Source: Propioniciclava sp. MC1595
GTDB lineage: Bacteria > Actinomycetota > Actinomycetes > Propionibacteriales > Propionibacteriaceae
Direction: 5' to 3'
DNA length: 64,000 nt
NCBI RefSeq assembly: GCF_017569205.1
Contig: NZ_CP071870.1
Span: 620,001 to 684,000 of the forward strand
Shown: positions 33,837-42,386 of the stretch, one piece after another
How the letters are laid out: each line of letters starts with the position of its first letter
How positions within the stretch are numbered: position 1 is the first letter of the stretch
The notes under the pieces: generated by a model
Told to the model about the DNA's origin: nothing
Database searches by the model: none
The model's input: the letters and a program-made list of their open reading frames with translations, nothing else
Made by a program: the position numbers and the translations under genes

Positions 33837-34574
33837 ATGGGACTCGATTGGTTCATGACGGTGTGGCCGTGGGTGGGCCTTGGGGCGGCGATCGTGCTGC
33901 TCATCGTGCTGTTCGCCACGGATTGGCTCCAGGCGGACAAGGCGATCTCGCGGTGGCGTGATCTGACGTGGATCGCGTGGCTGGCTGCGGTGGCATACAT
34001 GCTCCACAACGTCGAGGAGTACGGGCTTGACTTCACGGGGACCACCCTGGCGTTTCCAGGCTTGATGGCTGGTTTGCTGGGATCGATGCCCGGGTGGATG
34101 TTCTTCCTGTGCGTGAACCTGTCACTGGTGTGGGTGATGGGCCCTGCCGCTGCGCTGTTGAGCGGGAGATACCCGGCGATGGCATTCGGGATGATCGGCG
34201 TCCAGGCCATCAACAGCCTCACGCACGTCCCCGGCGCTGTGGTGTTAGGGACGGTGAAGGGCGGCTTCGTCACCGCTATCGTCCTGTTCGTTCCGCTCGT
34301 CGTCTGGGCCTTCCTTGGCCTCACGGGCGGTGGGAGTGATGGCCTGCGCCGGTCGACGCTGTGGGGCTTCGTCGGGATCGGCCTGCTGTACCACCTCGCG
34401 CTCTTCGCGACGGTGCCCCTGTACCTCAACGGAATCCTCGACGGCACCGGGATGGGACTGCTGATGCTCGTCGCCGGCGGCGTCACTTTCGCGGCGTGGC
34501 TGTGGCTTGCCAAGCGCGCCGACGTCCGGCGTGTTGAAGCATCCTTCGGAGCTGTTGGCACAGTCGTGGCGTGA
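33837..34574 (+). CDS. HXXEE domain-containing membrane protein
   Basis: The 245-residue protein has about seven membrane helices. HNVEEYG near residue 58 is the HXXEE signature, and NSLTHVPG supplies a second histidine, so a metal-binding or enzymatic site in the membrane is plausible. The family's function is not established. Pairing with a divergent TetR gene is typical of inducible cargo. The ATG has GGAGG ten bases upstream. Confidence 0.75.
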   Translation: MGLDWFMTVWPWVGLGAAIVLLIVLFATDWLQADKAISRWRDLTWIAWLAAVAYMLHNVEEYGLDFTGTTLAFPGLMAGLLGSMPGWMFFLCVNLSLVWVMGPAAALLSGRYPAMAFGMIGVQAINSLTHVPGAVVLGTVKGGFVTAIVLFVPLVVWAFLGLTGGGSDGLRRSTLWGFVGIGLLYHLALFATVPLYLNGILDGTGMGLLMLVAGGVTFAAWLWLAKRADVRRVEASFGAVGTVVA

Positions 34575-34639
34575 TGCGATGGGCAGCCAGCCGCGGTATC
34601 GCATGCCGAAGTCCCCATTCGGAGCCCTGTGGCGGCCGG

Positions 34640-34867
34640 CTACGACGCGCGTCTGGTCGGGCCGCGTCCCTTCGAACTGAACTCGGACGCCGTCCATTGC
34701 TGGTACCGGCTGAACATTGCGTCCACGTCCTCCGGGTCCAGTCTAAGGATGCGGCCGCACCGGTACACGGGCAAGACGCCCTCGGCGATCCGGCGGCGGA
34801 TGGTCTTCACGCTCACGCCGATCCGAGCAGCGGCCGTGGGCAACGACTCGTAGGTTCGCATGGTCAT
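34640..34867 (-). CDS. Excisionase-like helix-turn-helix protein
   Basis: The 75-residue protein is little more than a MerR-type DNA-binding domain (HTH_17): SLPTAAARIGVSVKTIRRRI, then a wing with VYRCGRILRLDPEDVDA. Such proteins act as recombination directionality factors or small regulators of integrated elements. The start at 34,867 has GAGAGGGA upstream; an ATG two codons in is equally possible. It faces the integrase but is separated from it by the TetR/HXXEE pair. Confidence 0.75.
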   Translation of the reverse strand: MTMRTYESLPTAAARIGVSVKTIRRRIAEGVLPVYRCGRILRLDPEDVDAMFSRYQQWTASEFSSKGRGPTRRAS

Positions 34868-35247
34868 GGCACTGTCCCTCTCTGGGCCCAAGCGGGCCTC
34901 AAAGGACACAAGACCGGCTCGACGTACTCCTAGCCGCAGCCCCCGGAACCCTCTCCCTGGGCACTCCCGGGTCGCTTCCCGGGCGAGCGGCGAGCAGTTA
35001 TCCCTTGTGGGAGCAGGGTTGCGCGGCTCACGCGGCCGTAACGAGGTCGAGAAAACAAGGTGAGGGCGCTCCTGGGCCGAATGGCCGGCCCGGTGACCGT
35101 GCCTCCACCATCCACGGGATAGCTCGGCTGGCCTCACACGCACGTCATACCTTGTGGACCGGGAGTTAGGCCGTTCGTTCAAGGAGTTCGCGTCCTCCGT
35201 AACCCAACTCGCGCACACGGGTTCCGCGTTGGCTCACCTGCCGCCGG
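34868..35247. other. Non-coding gap between two minus-strand regulators
   Basis: About 380 bases without a convincing gene on either strand. A pair of CCCGGG sites (34966-34971 and 34978-34983) is the only symmetry noticed. It should contain the promoter of the excisionase-like gene, but no clear boxes were identified. Confidence 0.5.
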
Positions 35248-35595
35248 TCAGCCCGACGCGGTCGGGGATTCGGCGGACAGTGTGGTGGCTTGGATGAGGG
35301 CACGCAAATCGGCGTGGAGCTTCGCATGGTTGAGCGTCCAGTGCGTGCGCCGCCGGCGGCGGTCGTCGCGGGGAACGTCGCCGGTGACGTAGCCGTGGTT
35401 CTCGAGCTCGTTGAGGTTGCGCGCGATGGTGGTACCCGCGACCCCCTCACCGAGCGCGGCGACGAGCTCCGGCGTGCTGAGACACCCCCCGTGTTCGGCG
35501 AGCGCCACGGCGAGCGCGAGCTTGACTCGGTTCATGCCCATGCCGACCAACGCGTCCAACTCGCCGGGAAGCGGGGCGTCGGAGTAGGCAGGCAC
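35248..35595 (-). CDS. Winged-helix regulator, likely repressor of the transfer operon
   Basis: The 115-residue protein has an ArsR/MarR-like winged helix: CLSTPELVAALGEGVAGTTI as helix-turn-helix, then a wing with THWTLNHAKL. It is divergent from the long rightward gene series, and a 25-bp palindrome lies between the two starts, so it is the best candidate for the operon's regulator. No ligand domain or metal motif is visible. Confidence 0.75.
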   Translation of the reverse strand: MPAYSDAPLPGELDALVGMGMNRVKLALAVALAEHGGCLSTPELVAALGEGVAGTTIARNLNELENHGYVTGDVPRDDRRRRRTHWTLNHAKLHADLRALIQATTLSAESPTASG

Positions 35596-35647
35596 GCGCC
35601 CATTGTTTCAGTGGTCCGCGGCAAGGGGAGACGAGACACGATGAGCA

Positions 35648-35682
35648 ATCTATACCGCTAAACGGTGTAGATGTGCTAGCGT
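35648..35682 (+). promoter_or_regulatory. Palindromic operator and extended -10 promoter of the transfer operon
   Basis: ATCTATACCG (35648-35657) and CGGTGTAGAT (35663-35672) form a ten-base inverted repeat with one mismatch and a five-base centre. An extended -10, TG-C-TAGCGT, follows at 35674-35682. The palindrome covers the -35 position, where a bound protein would repress. No -35 match is seen, as expected for an extended -10 promoter. It is 53 bases upstream of the wHTH gene start on the other strand. Confidence 0.6.
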
Positions 35683-35940
35683 GACACGCAGAGGGGGGAA
35701 GCTCGAAATCCGCAAGATCGCCGAAATCCATGCTTAGCCTTCCCGTACAAGGTCCACCCCCTGGAGAGCTTGGAGCCAGCGATGGCCGCTTCTGACATTG
35801 GCAGCACCCGCGACAGCGCCACACGAGCGCCGAGCGCCTCCGGGATCGGCGCTGCCGCCTTCCACGAGAAATCACCACGCACAGGATGTCCGCGAGGTGC
35901 CTCCGCGCCCCGTTATGTCCCGTAGGCGAAGGAGGATGGG
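35683..35940 (+). other. Long 5' leader of the transfer operon with a stem-loop
   Basis: About 250 bases separate the promoter from the first large gene. AGCGCCGA (35826-35833) pairs perfectly with TCGGCGCT (35846-35853) around a 12-base loop. No riboswitch class is recognised. The leader may allow post-transcriptional control. It also contains the small reading frame described next. Confidence 0.4.
35782..35925 (+). CDS. Possible 47-residue leader peptide
   Basis: An ATG six bases after GGAG opens 47 codons, rich in Ala, Ser, Arg and Pro, ending 15 bases before the lipoprotein ATG. No hydrophobic segment or known family. Translation could be coupled to the next gene, or the frame may be chance inside a structured leader. 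Confidence 0.25.
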   Translation: MAASDIGSTRDSATRAPSASGIGAAAFHEKSPRTGCPRGASAPRYVP

Positions 35941-36489
35941 ATGACCCACCTGGGACTGGCCACCAAAGCGGTGGGCGCCATCATGGCCGCTGCCCTGATC
36001 GGTGGCTGCACAGCCACGCCCACCACCAGCCCGACACCGACGGGCCCGTCGCAATCGCCGTCACCCACGGTGACGCCGACACCGACTCTTAGCCCCGAAG
36101 ACCAGAAGCTCGAGGACGCGAAGGCGCGGGTCGTCCTGCTGTGGCAGACCCTCGACGGCCTCTTGGTCGACTCGAGCAGGAGCATCAACGAGCTCGACAC
36201 CCTTGCCTCGGGCGAGGCGCTGAGCAGCCTGCAGGTGATGCTGACGACGGTCCGCCAGCGGGGGCAGGTGCAGGTCGGAGCCACGAAGATCCCCTCCCAG
36301 AGCGCCCTGGCCAAGGGTGACGGGTGGGTCGTCACCTCGTGCGTCGATCGCAGCGAAGCCATCCTCACGGACAAGGCCGGGCAGCCGGTCACGCCGGCCC
36401 CGCAGCCACGGCTCTCACACGAGAGCACCGTGCAGCTCGTCGGCGCCAACCTGCAGATCACCAAGGACGAGGTCCTCGGATCATGTTGA
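35941..36489 (+). CDS. Lipoprotein, first large gene of the Tad/T4SS series
   Basis: The 182-residue product has a signal peptide and lipobox (LIGGC, Cys23), a Pro/Thr/Ser tether and a folded domain (about 50-180) ending in GSC. AAGGAGG precedes the ATG. It matches the lipoprotein at 29,034 in layout and in the Ser-Cys end, and overlaps the next gene in the same way. It should sit on the outer membrane face; a role in anchoring the surface machine is inferred from position only. Confidence 0.75.
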   Translation: MTHLGLATKAVGAIMAAALIGGCTATPTTSPTPTGPSQSPSPTVTPTPTLSPEDQKLEDAKARVVLLWQTLDGLLVDSSRSINELDTLASGEALSSLQVMLTTVRQRGQVQVGATKIPSQSALAKGDGWVVTSCVDRSEAILTDKAGQPVTPAPQPRLSHESTVQLVGANLQITKDEVLGSC

Positions 36490-37391
36490 CCAGGCTCCTC
36501 GCGGCGCTCGCGCTCTGCGTGGCTCTGGCGACAACGTCGCTGACGGGGACCCCTGCCTACGCGGAAGCCGGCTGCGAAGGGGCGAGCTGGGGAGTTGCCT
36601 GTGGGGTCGGCGTCCCCGGTTACGGTGGCTCCGGCGGCGCCGCTCCGCTGAAGCACACCGGCTCCGGCAGCAGCGACCCGGTTGCCTGCGTGACGCAGGA
36701 AATGCCTCCTCGCGAGGTCCCTTGTTCGAACCCGGAGCTGGGGACCTGGAGCAACGCCCGAGCCTGCTACATCAAGGCCGCGTCGCCGCCGCCCCCGCTG
36801 ACGGACGCGGTGTGGAGCGGCAACACGACGGGGTCGATCTACCGGTGTTCGGCTTCCGGCATCTGGTCGGGTCCGGGCTCCTACCTGTTCTGGGCCGACA
36901 GTGCTCCGGGTGTCGTCCCGGACCCCCGCGTCCTGGCGCAGCAGGCGGTCACCCAGATGCGCCTTCGCGCGGTCACGATCGGGATGGCGCCGGATCCCTC
37001 GCCCGGCTCGGTGGGCCTCGTCGGGCTGCCGATCTGGCTGTGGGTGGCGTCGCCGGACCAGAGCACGTGGGGACCCAACACGAAGACCGCGTCTGCGGGC
37101 GGCTACTCCGTCACCGCGACCGGCAAGGTCACCCGGGTGGTCTGGAGCATGGGCGACGGCGGGACCGTCGCGTGCACGTCCACGGGCACCTCCTACACGG
37201 ACTCGTTCGGGATGTCGGCGTCGCCGGACTGCGGCTACCGCTACCCGAAGCAAGGCACCTACACGGTCACCGCGACGAGCTACTGGACCATCAACTGGTC
37301 CGGGATCGGCGAGTCCGGTGTCATCAACCAGACGTACACGAGCTCGGTCGTGGTCACGATCGGCGAACTCCAGACCGTGGTGAAGGGATGA
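36483..37391 (+). CDS. Secreted Cys-rich PKD-like protein
   Basis: The 302-residue protein has a signal peptide (about 28 residues), a Gly-rich N-terminal part with several cysteines, then a beta-sandwich domain with VGLPIWLWV, VWSMGDGG, CGYRYPKQGTYTVTAT and IGELQTVVKG, like PKD/Ig folds. It overlaps the lipoprotein gene by seven bases (ATGTTGA) and is the paralogue of the gene at 29,615. Similar genes occur in actinobacterial Tad/T4SS loci. It is probably a surface or pilus-associated component. Confidence 0.75.
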   Translation: MLTRLLAALALCVALATTSLTGTPAYAEAGCEGASWGVACGVGVPGYGGSGGAAPLKHTGSGSSDPVACVTQEMPPREVPCSNPELGTWSNARACYIKAASPPPPLTDAVWSGNTTGSIYRCSASGIWSGPGSYLFWADSAPGVVPDPRVLAQQAVTQMRLRAVTIGMAPDPSPGSVGLVGLPIWLWVASPDQSTWGPNTKTASAGGYSVTATGKVTRVVWSMGDGGTVACTSTGTSYTDSFGMSASPDCGYRYPKQGTYTVTATSYWTINWSGIGESGVINQTYTSSVVVTIGELQTVVKG

Positions 37392-37395
37392 CGAC

Positions 37396-38064
37396 GTGAG
37401 GACACCGACCTTGGCGCCGACGACGGCGACGACCACGACCCCTCCGGCGCCCCCGGCGTTGGGTCCCGTGAAGACCCGGCGGCGCCCGGTGCTGATCATC
37501 GCGTCCGTGGCGGCGCTCCTGCTGTCCGCGCTGGGCGGCGTGTGGCTGTGGACGGCGGCAACCTCGTCGGTCGAGGTCGTGGTGGCGAGGGCGGCCGTCC
37601 CTCGTGGCGCGGTGATCGACGCCGGTGATCTGATGGTCGCGCGGGTGTCGCTCGATCCCGCCGTCGCCTCGATCCCCGCCAGCGAGGTGTCGACGGTGGT
37701 GGGACAGCGAGCTGCGCTCGACATCTCTGCCGGCGGGCTCCTCACCCCGGACGCCATCGCGTCTGAGACGGTTCCGGCGAAGGGCGAGACCGTCGTCGGC
37801 CTGTCCCTGGTGGACGGGATGCTGCCCGCCATCCCGCTGAAGACCGGCGACGATGTCCGGGTCGTCCAGACACCCGGGGCACAGGGCCAGGTCGGCGACG
37901 TCTCGCCAGTGACCATCGCGGCCAAGGTCGTCGCGGTCACACGCTCGCAGGACGGGCAGTTCGCCCTGGTCGACCTGCTCGTGAGCGCGGACGCCGCGCC
38001 CGATCTGGCAGCCCGGGCCGCGACCGGCAAGGTCGCCGTGGTGCTCGACTCCCGGGAACGGTGA
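37396..38064 (+). CDS. SAF-domain (CpaB/RcpC-like) pilus assembly protein
   Basis: The 222-residue protein has one N-terminal membrane helix (about 30-52) and a SAF domain with ARAAVPRGAVIDAGDLM and VGQRAALDISAGGLLT, as in CpaB. In Tad systems CpaB guides the pilus through the envelope. It starts at GTG four bases after the previous stop. Confidence 0.85.
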   Translation: MRTPTLAPTTATTTTPPAPPALGPVKTRRRPVLIIASVAALLLSALGGVWLWTAATSSVEVVVARAAVPRGAVIDAGDLMVARVSLDPAVASIPASEVSTVVGQRAALDISAGGLLTPDAIASETVPAKGETVVGLSLVDGMLPAIPLKTGDDVRVVQTPGAQGQVGDVSPVTIAAKVVAVTRSQDGQFALVDLLVSADAAPDLAARAATGKVAVVLDSRER

Positions 38065-38068
38065 CCCC

Positions 38069-38839
38069 ATGCCCCTCTTCACCGTTGCGTCCGTCTCGGG
38101 CTCGCTGGGGGTGACCACCCTGTCGGTCGGTCTCGCCCTGACGTGGCCCCGCCCCGTGGTGCTCGTGGAAGCCGACCCGTCGGGCGGCTCGGCGATCCTG
38201 GCGGGCTACTGCACCGGGGTCGCGCGGCCCGGACTCTCCGAACTGGTGCTGGCGCACCGACACCACCAGTTGGCCGACGAGCTGCCCTCTCGGCTGTTCC
38301 CCCTGGCCGACTCGAACGCGAGCCTGTTGCCTGGGCTCCGCGCGCACCAGCAGGCCGCGTCACTCCTGGGCGTGTGGGACGCGCTCCTGGACGCCCTCCG
38401 CGGACTCGAGGTCGACACGGGCGTGGACATCGTCGTGGACGCCGGCCGGCTGGGCATGGTCGGCAGCCCGGAGCCGCTGATCTCGGAGTCGGACGTGACC
38501 ATGGTGGTGACAGGGACCGGGCTGCCTGAACTGGCCCGGGTGCGGTCATGGCTGCCGGGTCTCCAGGAAGGCTCGTTGGGCGACGTGCGGTTGGTCATCG
38601 CCGGCCCGGCACGTCGGTACAGCACGTCCGAGGTCACCAAGACCCTGGGCGTGCCGGTGGTCGGCGAGGTCGCGTGGGATCCGGACGCCGCGCGGTGGTG
38701 GTCCCACGGGGAGCCCCAACGTCGGTTCGATCGGTCGGCGCTGCCCAGGTCCGTGGTGGCGCTGGGTGAGTCGCTCCGGGCTCTGGCGCCGCGCACGGAG
38801 GATGCGCTGCCGCGAACCAGTGCGGGTGCGGAACGATGA
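38069..38839 (+). CDS. CpaE/ParA-like P-loop protein with degenerate Walker A
   Basis: The 256-residue product has the MinD/ParA fold, but the nucleotide loop reads SVSGSLGVTTLSVGLA instead of KGGxGKT, lacking the key lysine. Later motifs (VVLVEADPSGGS, DIVVDAGRLGMV) keep the family pattern. In Tad systems CpaE/TadZ places the machine at the pole and often lacks ATPase residues. The gene overlaps cpaF by four bases. Confidence 0.8.
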   Translation: MPLFTVASVSGSLGVTTLSVGLALTWPRPVVLVEADPSGGSAILAGYCTGVARPGLSELVLAHRHHQLADELPSRLFPLADSNASLLPGLRAHQQAASLLGVWDALLDALRGLEVDTGVDIVVDAGRLGMVGSPEPLISESDVTMVVTGTGLPELARVRSWLPGLQEGSLGDVRLVIAGPARRYSTSEVTKTLGVPVVGEVAWDPDAARWWSHGEPQRRFDRSALPRSVVALGESLRALAPRTEDALPRTSAGAER

Positions 38840-40383
38840 CCAAGCAGCCCCAGCCCACCTGGGAAAGGCCAGACCTGGCCAGCGTGCCCCTGTTCACCGC
38901 CTTCGGCGACGGCACCGATCCGGCGCGGCCGGGCCGCGTCCGCTCCGGGTTCACCCTGTCGACGGCAGTCGCACCGACATCATCGTCACTCCACGTCGTG
39001 GGCCGCGAGGCCAAGTTGGGCGCCGGGGGTCGACCCTCGGAGCGGTCGACCGAGGTGGACTGGGACGAGGCGTCGGAACTGCGCGCGCTGGCGTCCAAAC
39101 GCTTCTCGGAACGGATCGGGCAGTCCCCCCTGGCTGACGAGACCGCGCGCCAGGAGCTCGGGCGGGCCGTGATCATGCAGGTCGTCCAGGAGGCGACCGA
39201 GGCGCGGTTCGCGGTCAACGGCTCCGTCAGCTCCGCCACCGCGCAGGACGCCTTGGCGCAGGCCGTCTTCGACCTGATGTTCGGGCTGGGCCGGCTGCAG
39301 CCGTTGGTCGATCGCCCGGACGTCGAGAACATCATCGTCGTCGGGCACGACCGGGTGTTCCTGGACCTGGTCGGCGGAGAGAAGGTGCCGGGGCCACCGG
39401 TCGCGGCGTCCGACGATGAGTTGATCCAGCTGCTGCAGGACCTGGCGTCCAGAGCCGATCCGCCCCGCGTGTTCTCCGACGCCAACCCCGACCTCCACCT
39501 GAACCTGGAGGGCGCCCGCTTGGCGGCGTCCGCGTTCGTCACGCATCGGCCGAGCGTCGTGATCCGCCGACACCGCCTGGTGCGCATCACCCTCGACGAC
39601 CTCGTCGGCCTCGGCACGGTCAGCCCCCTGCTCGCGTCGTTCCTGGCGGCGGCCGTGAGGGCCAGGCTGTCGATCGTCGTGTCCGGCCAGCAGGGCGACG
39701 GGAAGACCACGCTGCTGCGGGCCTTGTGTGCCGAGATCGGCCCGGAGGAGGTGCTGGGCACCTTCGAGACCGAGCGGGAACTCGGTCTGGAACAGTTGGT
39801 CGACGAGCACCCGGTCGTGTTCTCGTGGGAGGCGCGTCCGGGCTCCGGGGAGCGGGGCCCCGACGGGCGTCCGGTGAACGAGTTCACACTGCAGGACGGC
39901 ATGCACGCCTCCTTCCGGTACGCGCTCGACCGGCAGATCGTCGGCGAGGTTCGCGGACGCGAGGTGGCCCAGATGATCATGGCCATGGAGTCCGGTTCGG
40001 GCTCGTTGTCGACGACACACGCCGCGTCGGCGTCCGACACCATGGAGAAACTGGTCAGCTGCGCCATGCAGTCCGGCGAGTTCACCCGCGACTCGGCCGT
40101 GATGAAGCTGGCTCGCTGCCTCGGCCTCGTGGTGCAACTGCGATCCATGTACGTCCGCGGCCGCGACGGCTCCGTGCGCAAACGGCGCGTGATCGACGAA
40201 GTGCTAGCGATCACGCCGGGCGAGGAGTCCGCCGGCTACGCCGCGACCACCGTCTTCCGCAGCGACCCCGACGGCCCGGCCGTCGCCTTCGTACTACCCG
40301 ACCACCTGCGGATGCTCGCCGGCCACGGGTTCACCGCGAACGAGTTCCTCCTGGAGGCGCAACGCCACGGTGGTGTCGCATGA
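38836..40383 (+). CDS. cpaF: CpaF/TadA-type secretion ATPase
   Basis: The 515-residue hexameric motor ATPase has an N-terminal domain (to about 230) and a RecA-like core with Walker A GQQGDGKTT (Lys290), VGEVRGREVAQM (Walker B/Asp-box region) and the His-box STTHAAS. It powers pilin assembly through the TadB/TadC platform, whose genes follow with ATGA overlaps. A single CpaF motor for both pilus and transfer is possible. Confidence 0.93.
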   Translation: MTKQPQPTWERPDLASVPLFTAFGDGTDPARPGRVRSGFTLSTAVAPTSSSLHVVGREAKLGAGGRPSERSTEVDWDEASELRALASKRFSERIGQSPLADETARQELGRAVIMQVVQEATEARFAVNGSVSSATAQDALAQAVFDLMFGLGRLQPLVDRPDVENIIVVGHDRVFLDLVGGEKVPGPPVAASDDELIQLLQDLASRADPPRVFSDANPDLHLNLEGARLAASAFVTHRPSVVIRRHRLVRITLDDLVGLGTVSPLLASFLAAAVRARLSIVVSGQQGDGKTTLLRALCAEIGPEEVLGTFETERELGLEQLVDEHPVVFSWEARPGSGERGPDGRPVNEFTLQDGMHASFRYALDRQIVGEVRGREVAQMIMAMESGSGSLSTTHAASASDTMEKLVSCAMQSGEFTRDSAVMKLARCLGLVVQLRSMYVRGRDGSVRKRRVIDEVLAITPGEESAGYAATTVFRSDPDGPAVAFVLPDHLRMLAGHGFTANEFLLEAQRHGGVA

Positions 40384-41234
40384 ACCCGCTGGTTCCCGCG
40401 CTCGTGAGCGTCCTCGGCGTCGGTGGCGTGATGGGGCTGGTCGCCGGGCTCCGTCGCGTGCCGATCCCGACGGGCGCACCGGCAACGCCCCGGATCCTGG
40501 TGCGGCTGGCTTCCGTCCCGCGCCGCGTCCTGGTCGCCGGTGTCCTGGCGGCAGTGGCCGGGGTAGTGGTCGCTCTGCTATCGGGCTGGGTGATCGCCAT
40601 CGTGGTCTTCCCGCTGGCGGCGGTCGGCCTGCCGGTGGTCCTGGGCGTCTCGGACGAGTCCCACACGATCGAACGCCTCGAAGGCCTGGCGGAGTGGACG
40701 CGCAACCTGGCCGGCGTCATCACCGTCGGTGTCGGACTGGAGGGCGCCCTCGTGGCCACGCTGCGCACCGCACCCGACGTCATCCGTCCGGAGGTGACCA
40801 CGCTGGTGGGCCGGATCCGGTCGCGGTGGAACACGGCCGAGGCGCTCCGCGCGTTCGCCGACCAGTTCAACGACTCGACCGGTGATCTGGTGGCAGCCAC
40901 CTTGATCCTCGCCGCGCAGAAGCGGGCGGACGGTCTGTCCCAGATCCTGTCCGGGCTCGCCGAGTCGGTGTCCGCGGAGGTCGCCGCCCGGCGTCATCTG
41001 GAGGCCGACCGCAGCAAGCCGCGCCAGACAGCGCGGATCGTCACCCTGATTACCGTGGTGTGCCTGGTGGGGATGGCCGCCACCGGCCAGTACCTGGAGC
41101 CGTACCGCTCACCGATGGGGCAGGTCGTCCTGTCGGTGCTCCTCTCCCTCTATGTCGTCGGTCTCGTAGTCATGCGACGGATGGCCCGGGTCAAGCCGCT
41201 GCCCAGACTGTTGGCGTCCGGAGACCCGTCATGA
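40380..41234 (+). CDS. TadB-like inner-membrane platform protein (type II secretion F family)
   Basis: The 284-residue protein has two helices near the N-terminus, a cytoplasmic four-helix GspF domain (about 95-205, with TVGVGLEGAL and AEALRAFADQFND) and two C-terminal helices. It anchors the CpaF motor. It overlaps cpaF and the next gene by four bases each. Confidence 0.85.
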   Translation: MNPLVPALVSVLGVGGVMGLVAGLRRVPIPTGAPATPRILVRLASVPRRVLVAGVLAAVAGVVVALLSGWVIAIVVFPLAAVGLPVVLGVSDESHTIERLEGLAEWTRNLAGVITVGVGLEGALVATLRTAPDVIRPEVTTLVGRIRSRWNTAEALRAFADQFNDSTGDLVAATLILAAQKRADGLSQILSGLAESVSAEVAARRHLEADRSKPRQTARIVTLITVVCLVGMAATGQYLEPYRSPMGQVVLSVLLSLYVVGLVVMRRMARVKPLPRLLASGDPS

Positions 41235-42124
41235 CCGGCCTGCAGCTCGCCGCCCTGACGGGCCTGATGCTCGCCACGAGCGTGCTGTGCGCAGTCTGGT
41301 GGCTCGCTCCGACCGTGCCGGCGCTCGGTCCCGCGTTGGACCGGTTGACCGGTGTGCCGACAGCTCCGGCCCTCCTGGGCGGCGTGGACGCCCAGGATCG
41401 GGTGGGTGCGTGGGTCGCGCGATGGGTGCCGAGGTGGGTGTGGATGACGCCGGTCAAGGAGCTGGCGCTGCTGCGCCGGACGGAGGCCAGCTTCTACGGC
41501 GAGAAGCTGATCCTGGCTGCCATCGGCCTGGTCGCACCCCCGCTGCTGTCGACGCTGTTCAACGTGTTCGGCTTGCGGTTCCCGATCGCGGTCCCGCTGA
41601 TCGCGTCGCTGGTCGGCGCCGTCGGGCTCTTCGTGCTGCCCAACCTGGACATCCACGGCAAGGCGAAGGCAGCGCGACTCGAGTTCAACCACGTGTTGAC
41701 CGGCTTCATCGACCTGGTGGCCCTCGAACGCCGCGCCGGTTCCGGCCCCCGTCAGGCGCTGGAGAACGCGGCGCGCGTGGGCCGCGGCCAGTGGGTCTTC
41801 GACCGCCTGGCGGAAGGCTTCACCCAGTCCAGCGTCGATGGACGCCCACCGTGGGACGTCCTCCGCGCGATGGGCGACGAACTGGCCCTGCCCGAGCTCG
41901 ACGATCTGGCCAACATCATGGCGCTGGCCGAGCAGCAGACCATGCCCGTCTACCAGACCCTCCGGGAACACAACCGAGCGCTGCGCGTAGCGCTCCTGAC
42001 CGACGAGCAGGCCCGTGCGAACGCCGCCTCCGAGCGGCTCACCATCCCTGCGACCATGCTGGCGATCGTTTTCATCGCCATCCTGCTGGGGCCATCCCTG
42101 ATGACCCTGATGAGCAACACCTGA
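41231..42124 (+). CDS. TadC-like inner-membrane platform protein
   Basis: The 297-residue protein has an N-terminal helix, two central helices (about 97-140), a GspF domain (ALERRAGSGPRQALENAARV, LDDLANIMALAEQQ) and a final helix. It pairs with the TadB-like protein. It is translationally coupled to that gene; a 40-base gap with a clear ribosome-binding site separates it from the pilin-like gene. Confidence 0.85.
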   Translation: MTGLQLAALTGLMLATSVLCAVWWLAPTVPALGPALDRLTGVPTAPALLGGVDAQDRVGAWVARWVPRWVWMTPVKELALLRRTEASFYGEKLILAAIGLVAPPLLSTLFNVFGLRFPIAVPLIASLVGAVGLFVLPNLDIHGKAKAARLEFNHVLTGFIDLVALERRAGSGPRQALENAARVGRGQWVFDRLAEGFTQSSVDGRPPWDVLRAMGDELALPELDDLANIMALAEQQTMPVYQTLREHNRALRVALLTDEQARANAASERLTIPATMLAIVFIAILLGPSLMTLMSNT

Positions 42125-42164
42125 CCCCCAAAGGAAGAACCCCTTCAGGAGAGGAAACCCCACC

Positions 42165-42374
42165 ATGATGCTCAACCTGTACGTGGAGAGCCAGCTCATG
42201 CGCCGCGACCTCGAGTTGTGGCTCGCCAAGCAGCGCAAGCGGATGCTCGCCGAGGACGGCATGTCGGAGACCATCCAGAACGTGCTCTGGGCGATCTTCG
42301 CGATCGCGATCGTGGGGATCGTCGCCGCGATCATCCAGGCCTACGTCGTCGGCAAGGCCAACGAGATCCGATAG
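42165..42374 (+). CDS. Small single-helix pilin-like protein
   Basis: The 69-residue protein has a basic, charged N-terminal half and one membrane helix (about 38-62, VLWAIFAIAIVGIVAAII). It occupies the place of the Flp pilin. The segment before the helix, EDGMSETIQN, resembles a class III prepilin site, but the Glu is at +3 after Gly instead of the usual +5, and no prepilin peptidase is nearby. A pilin function is inferred from position. Confidence 0.65.
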   Translation: MMLNLYVESQLMRRDLELWLAKQRKRMLAEDGMSETIQNVLWAIFAIAIVGIVAAIIQAYVVGKANEIR

Positions 42375-42386
42375 CAGGCGACGACC

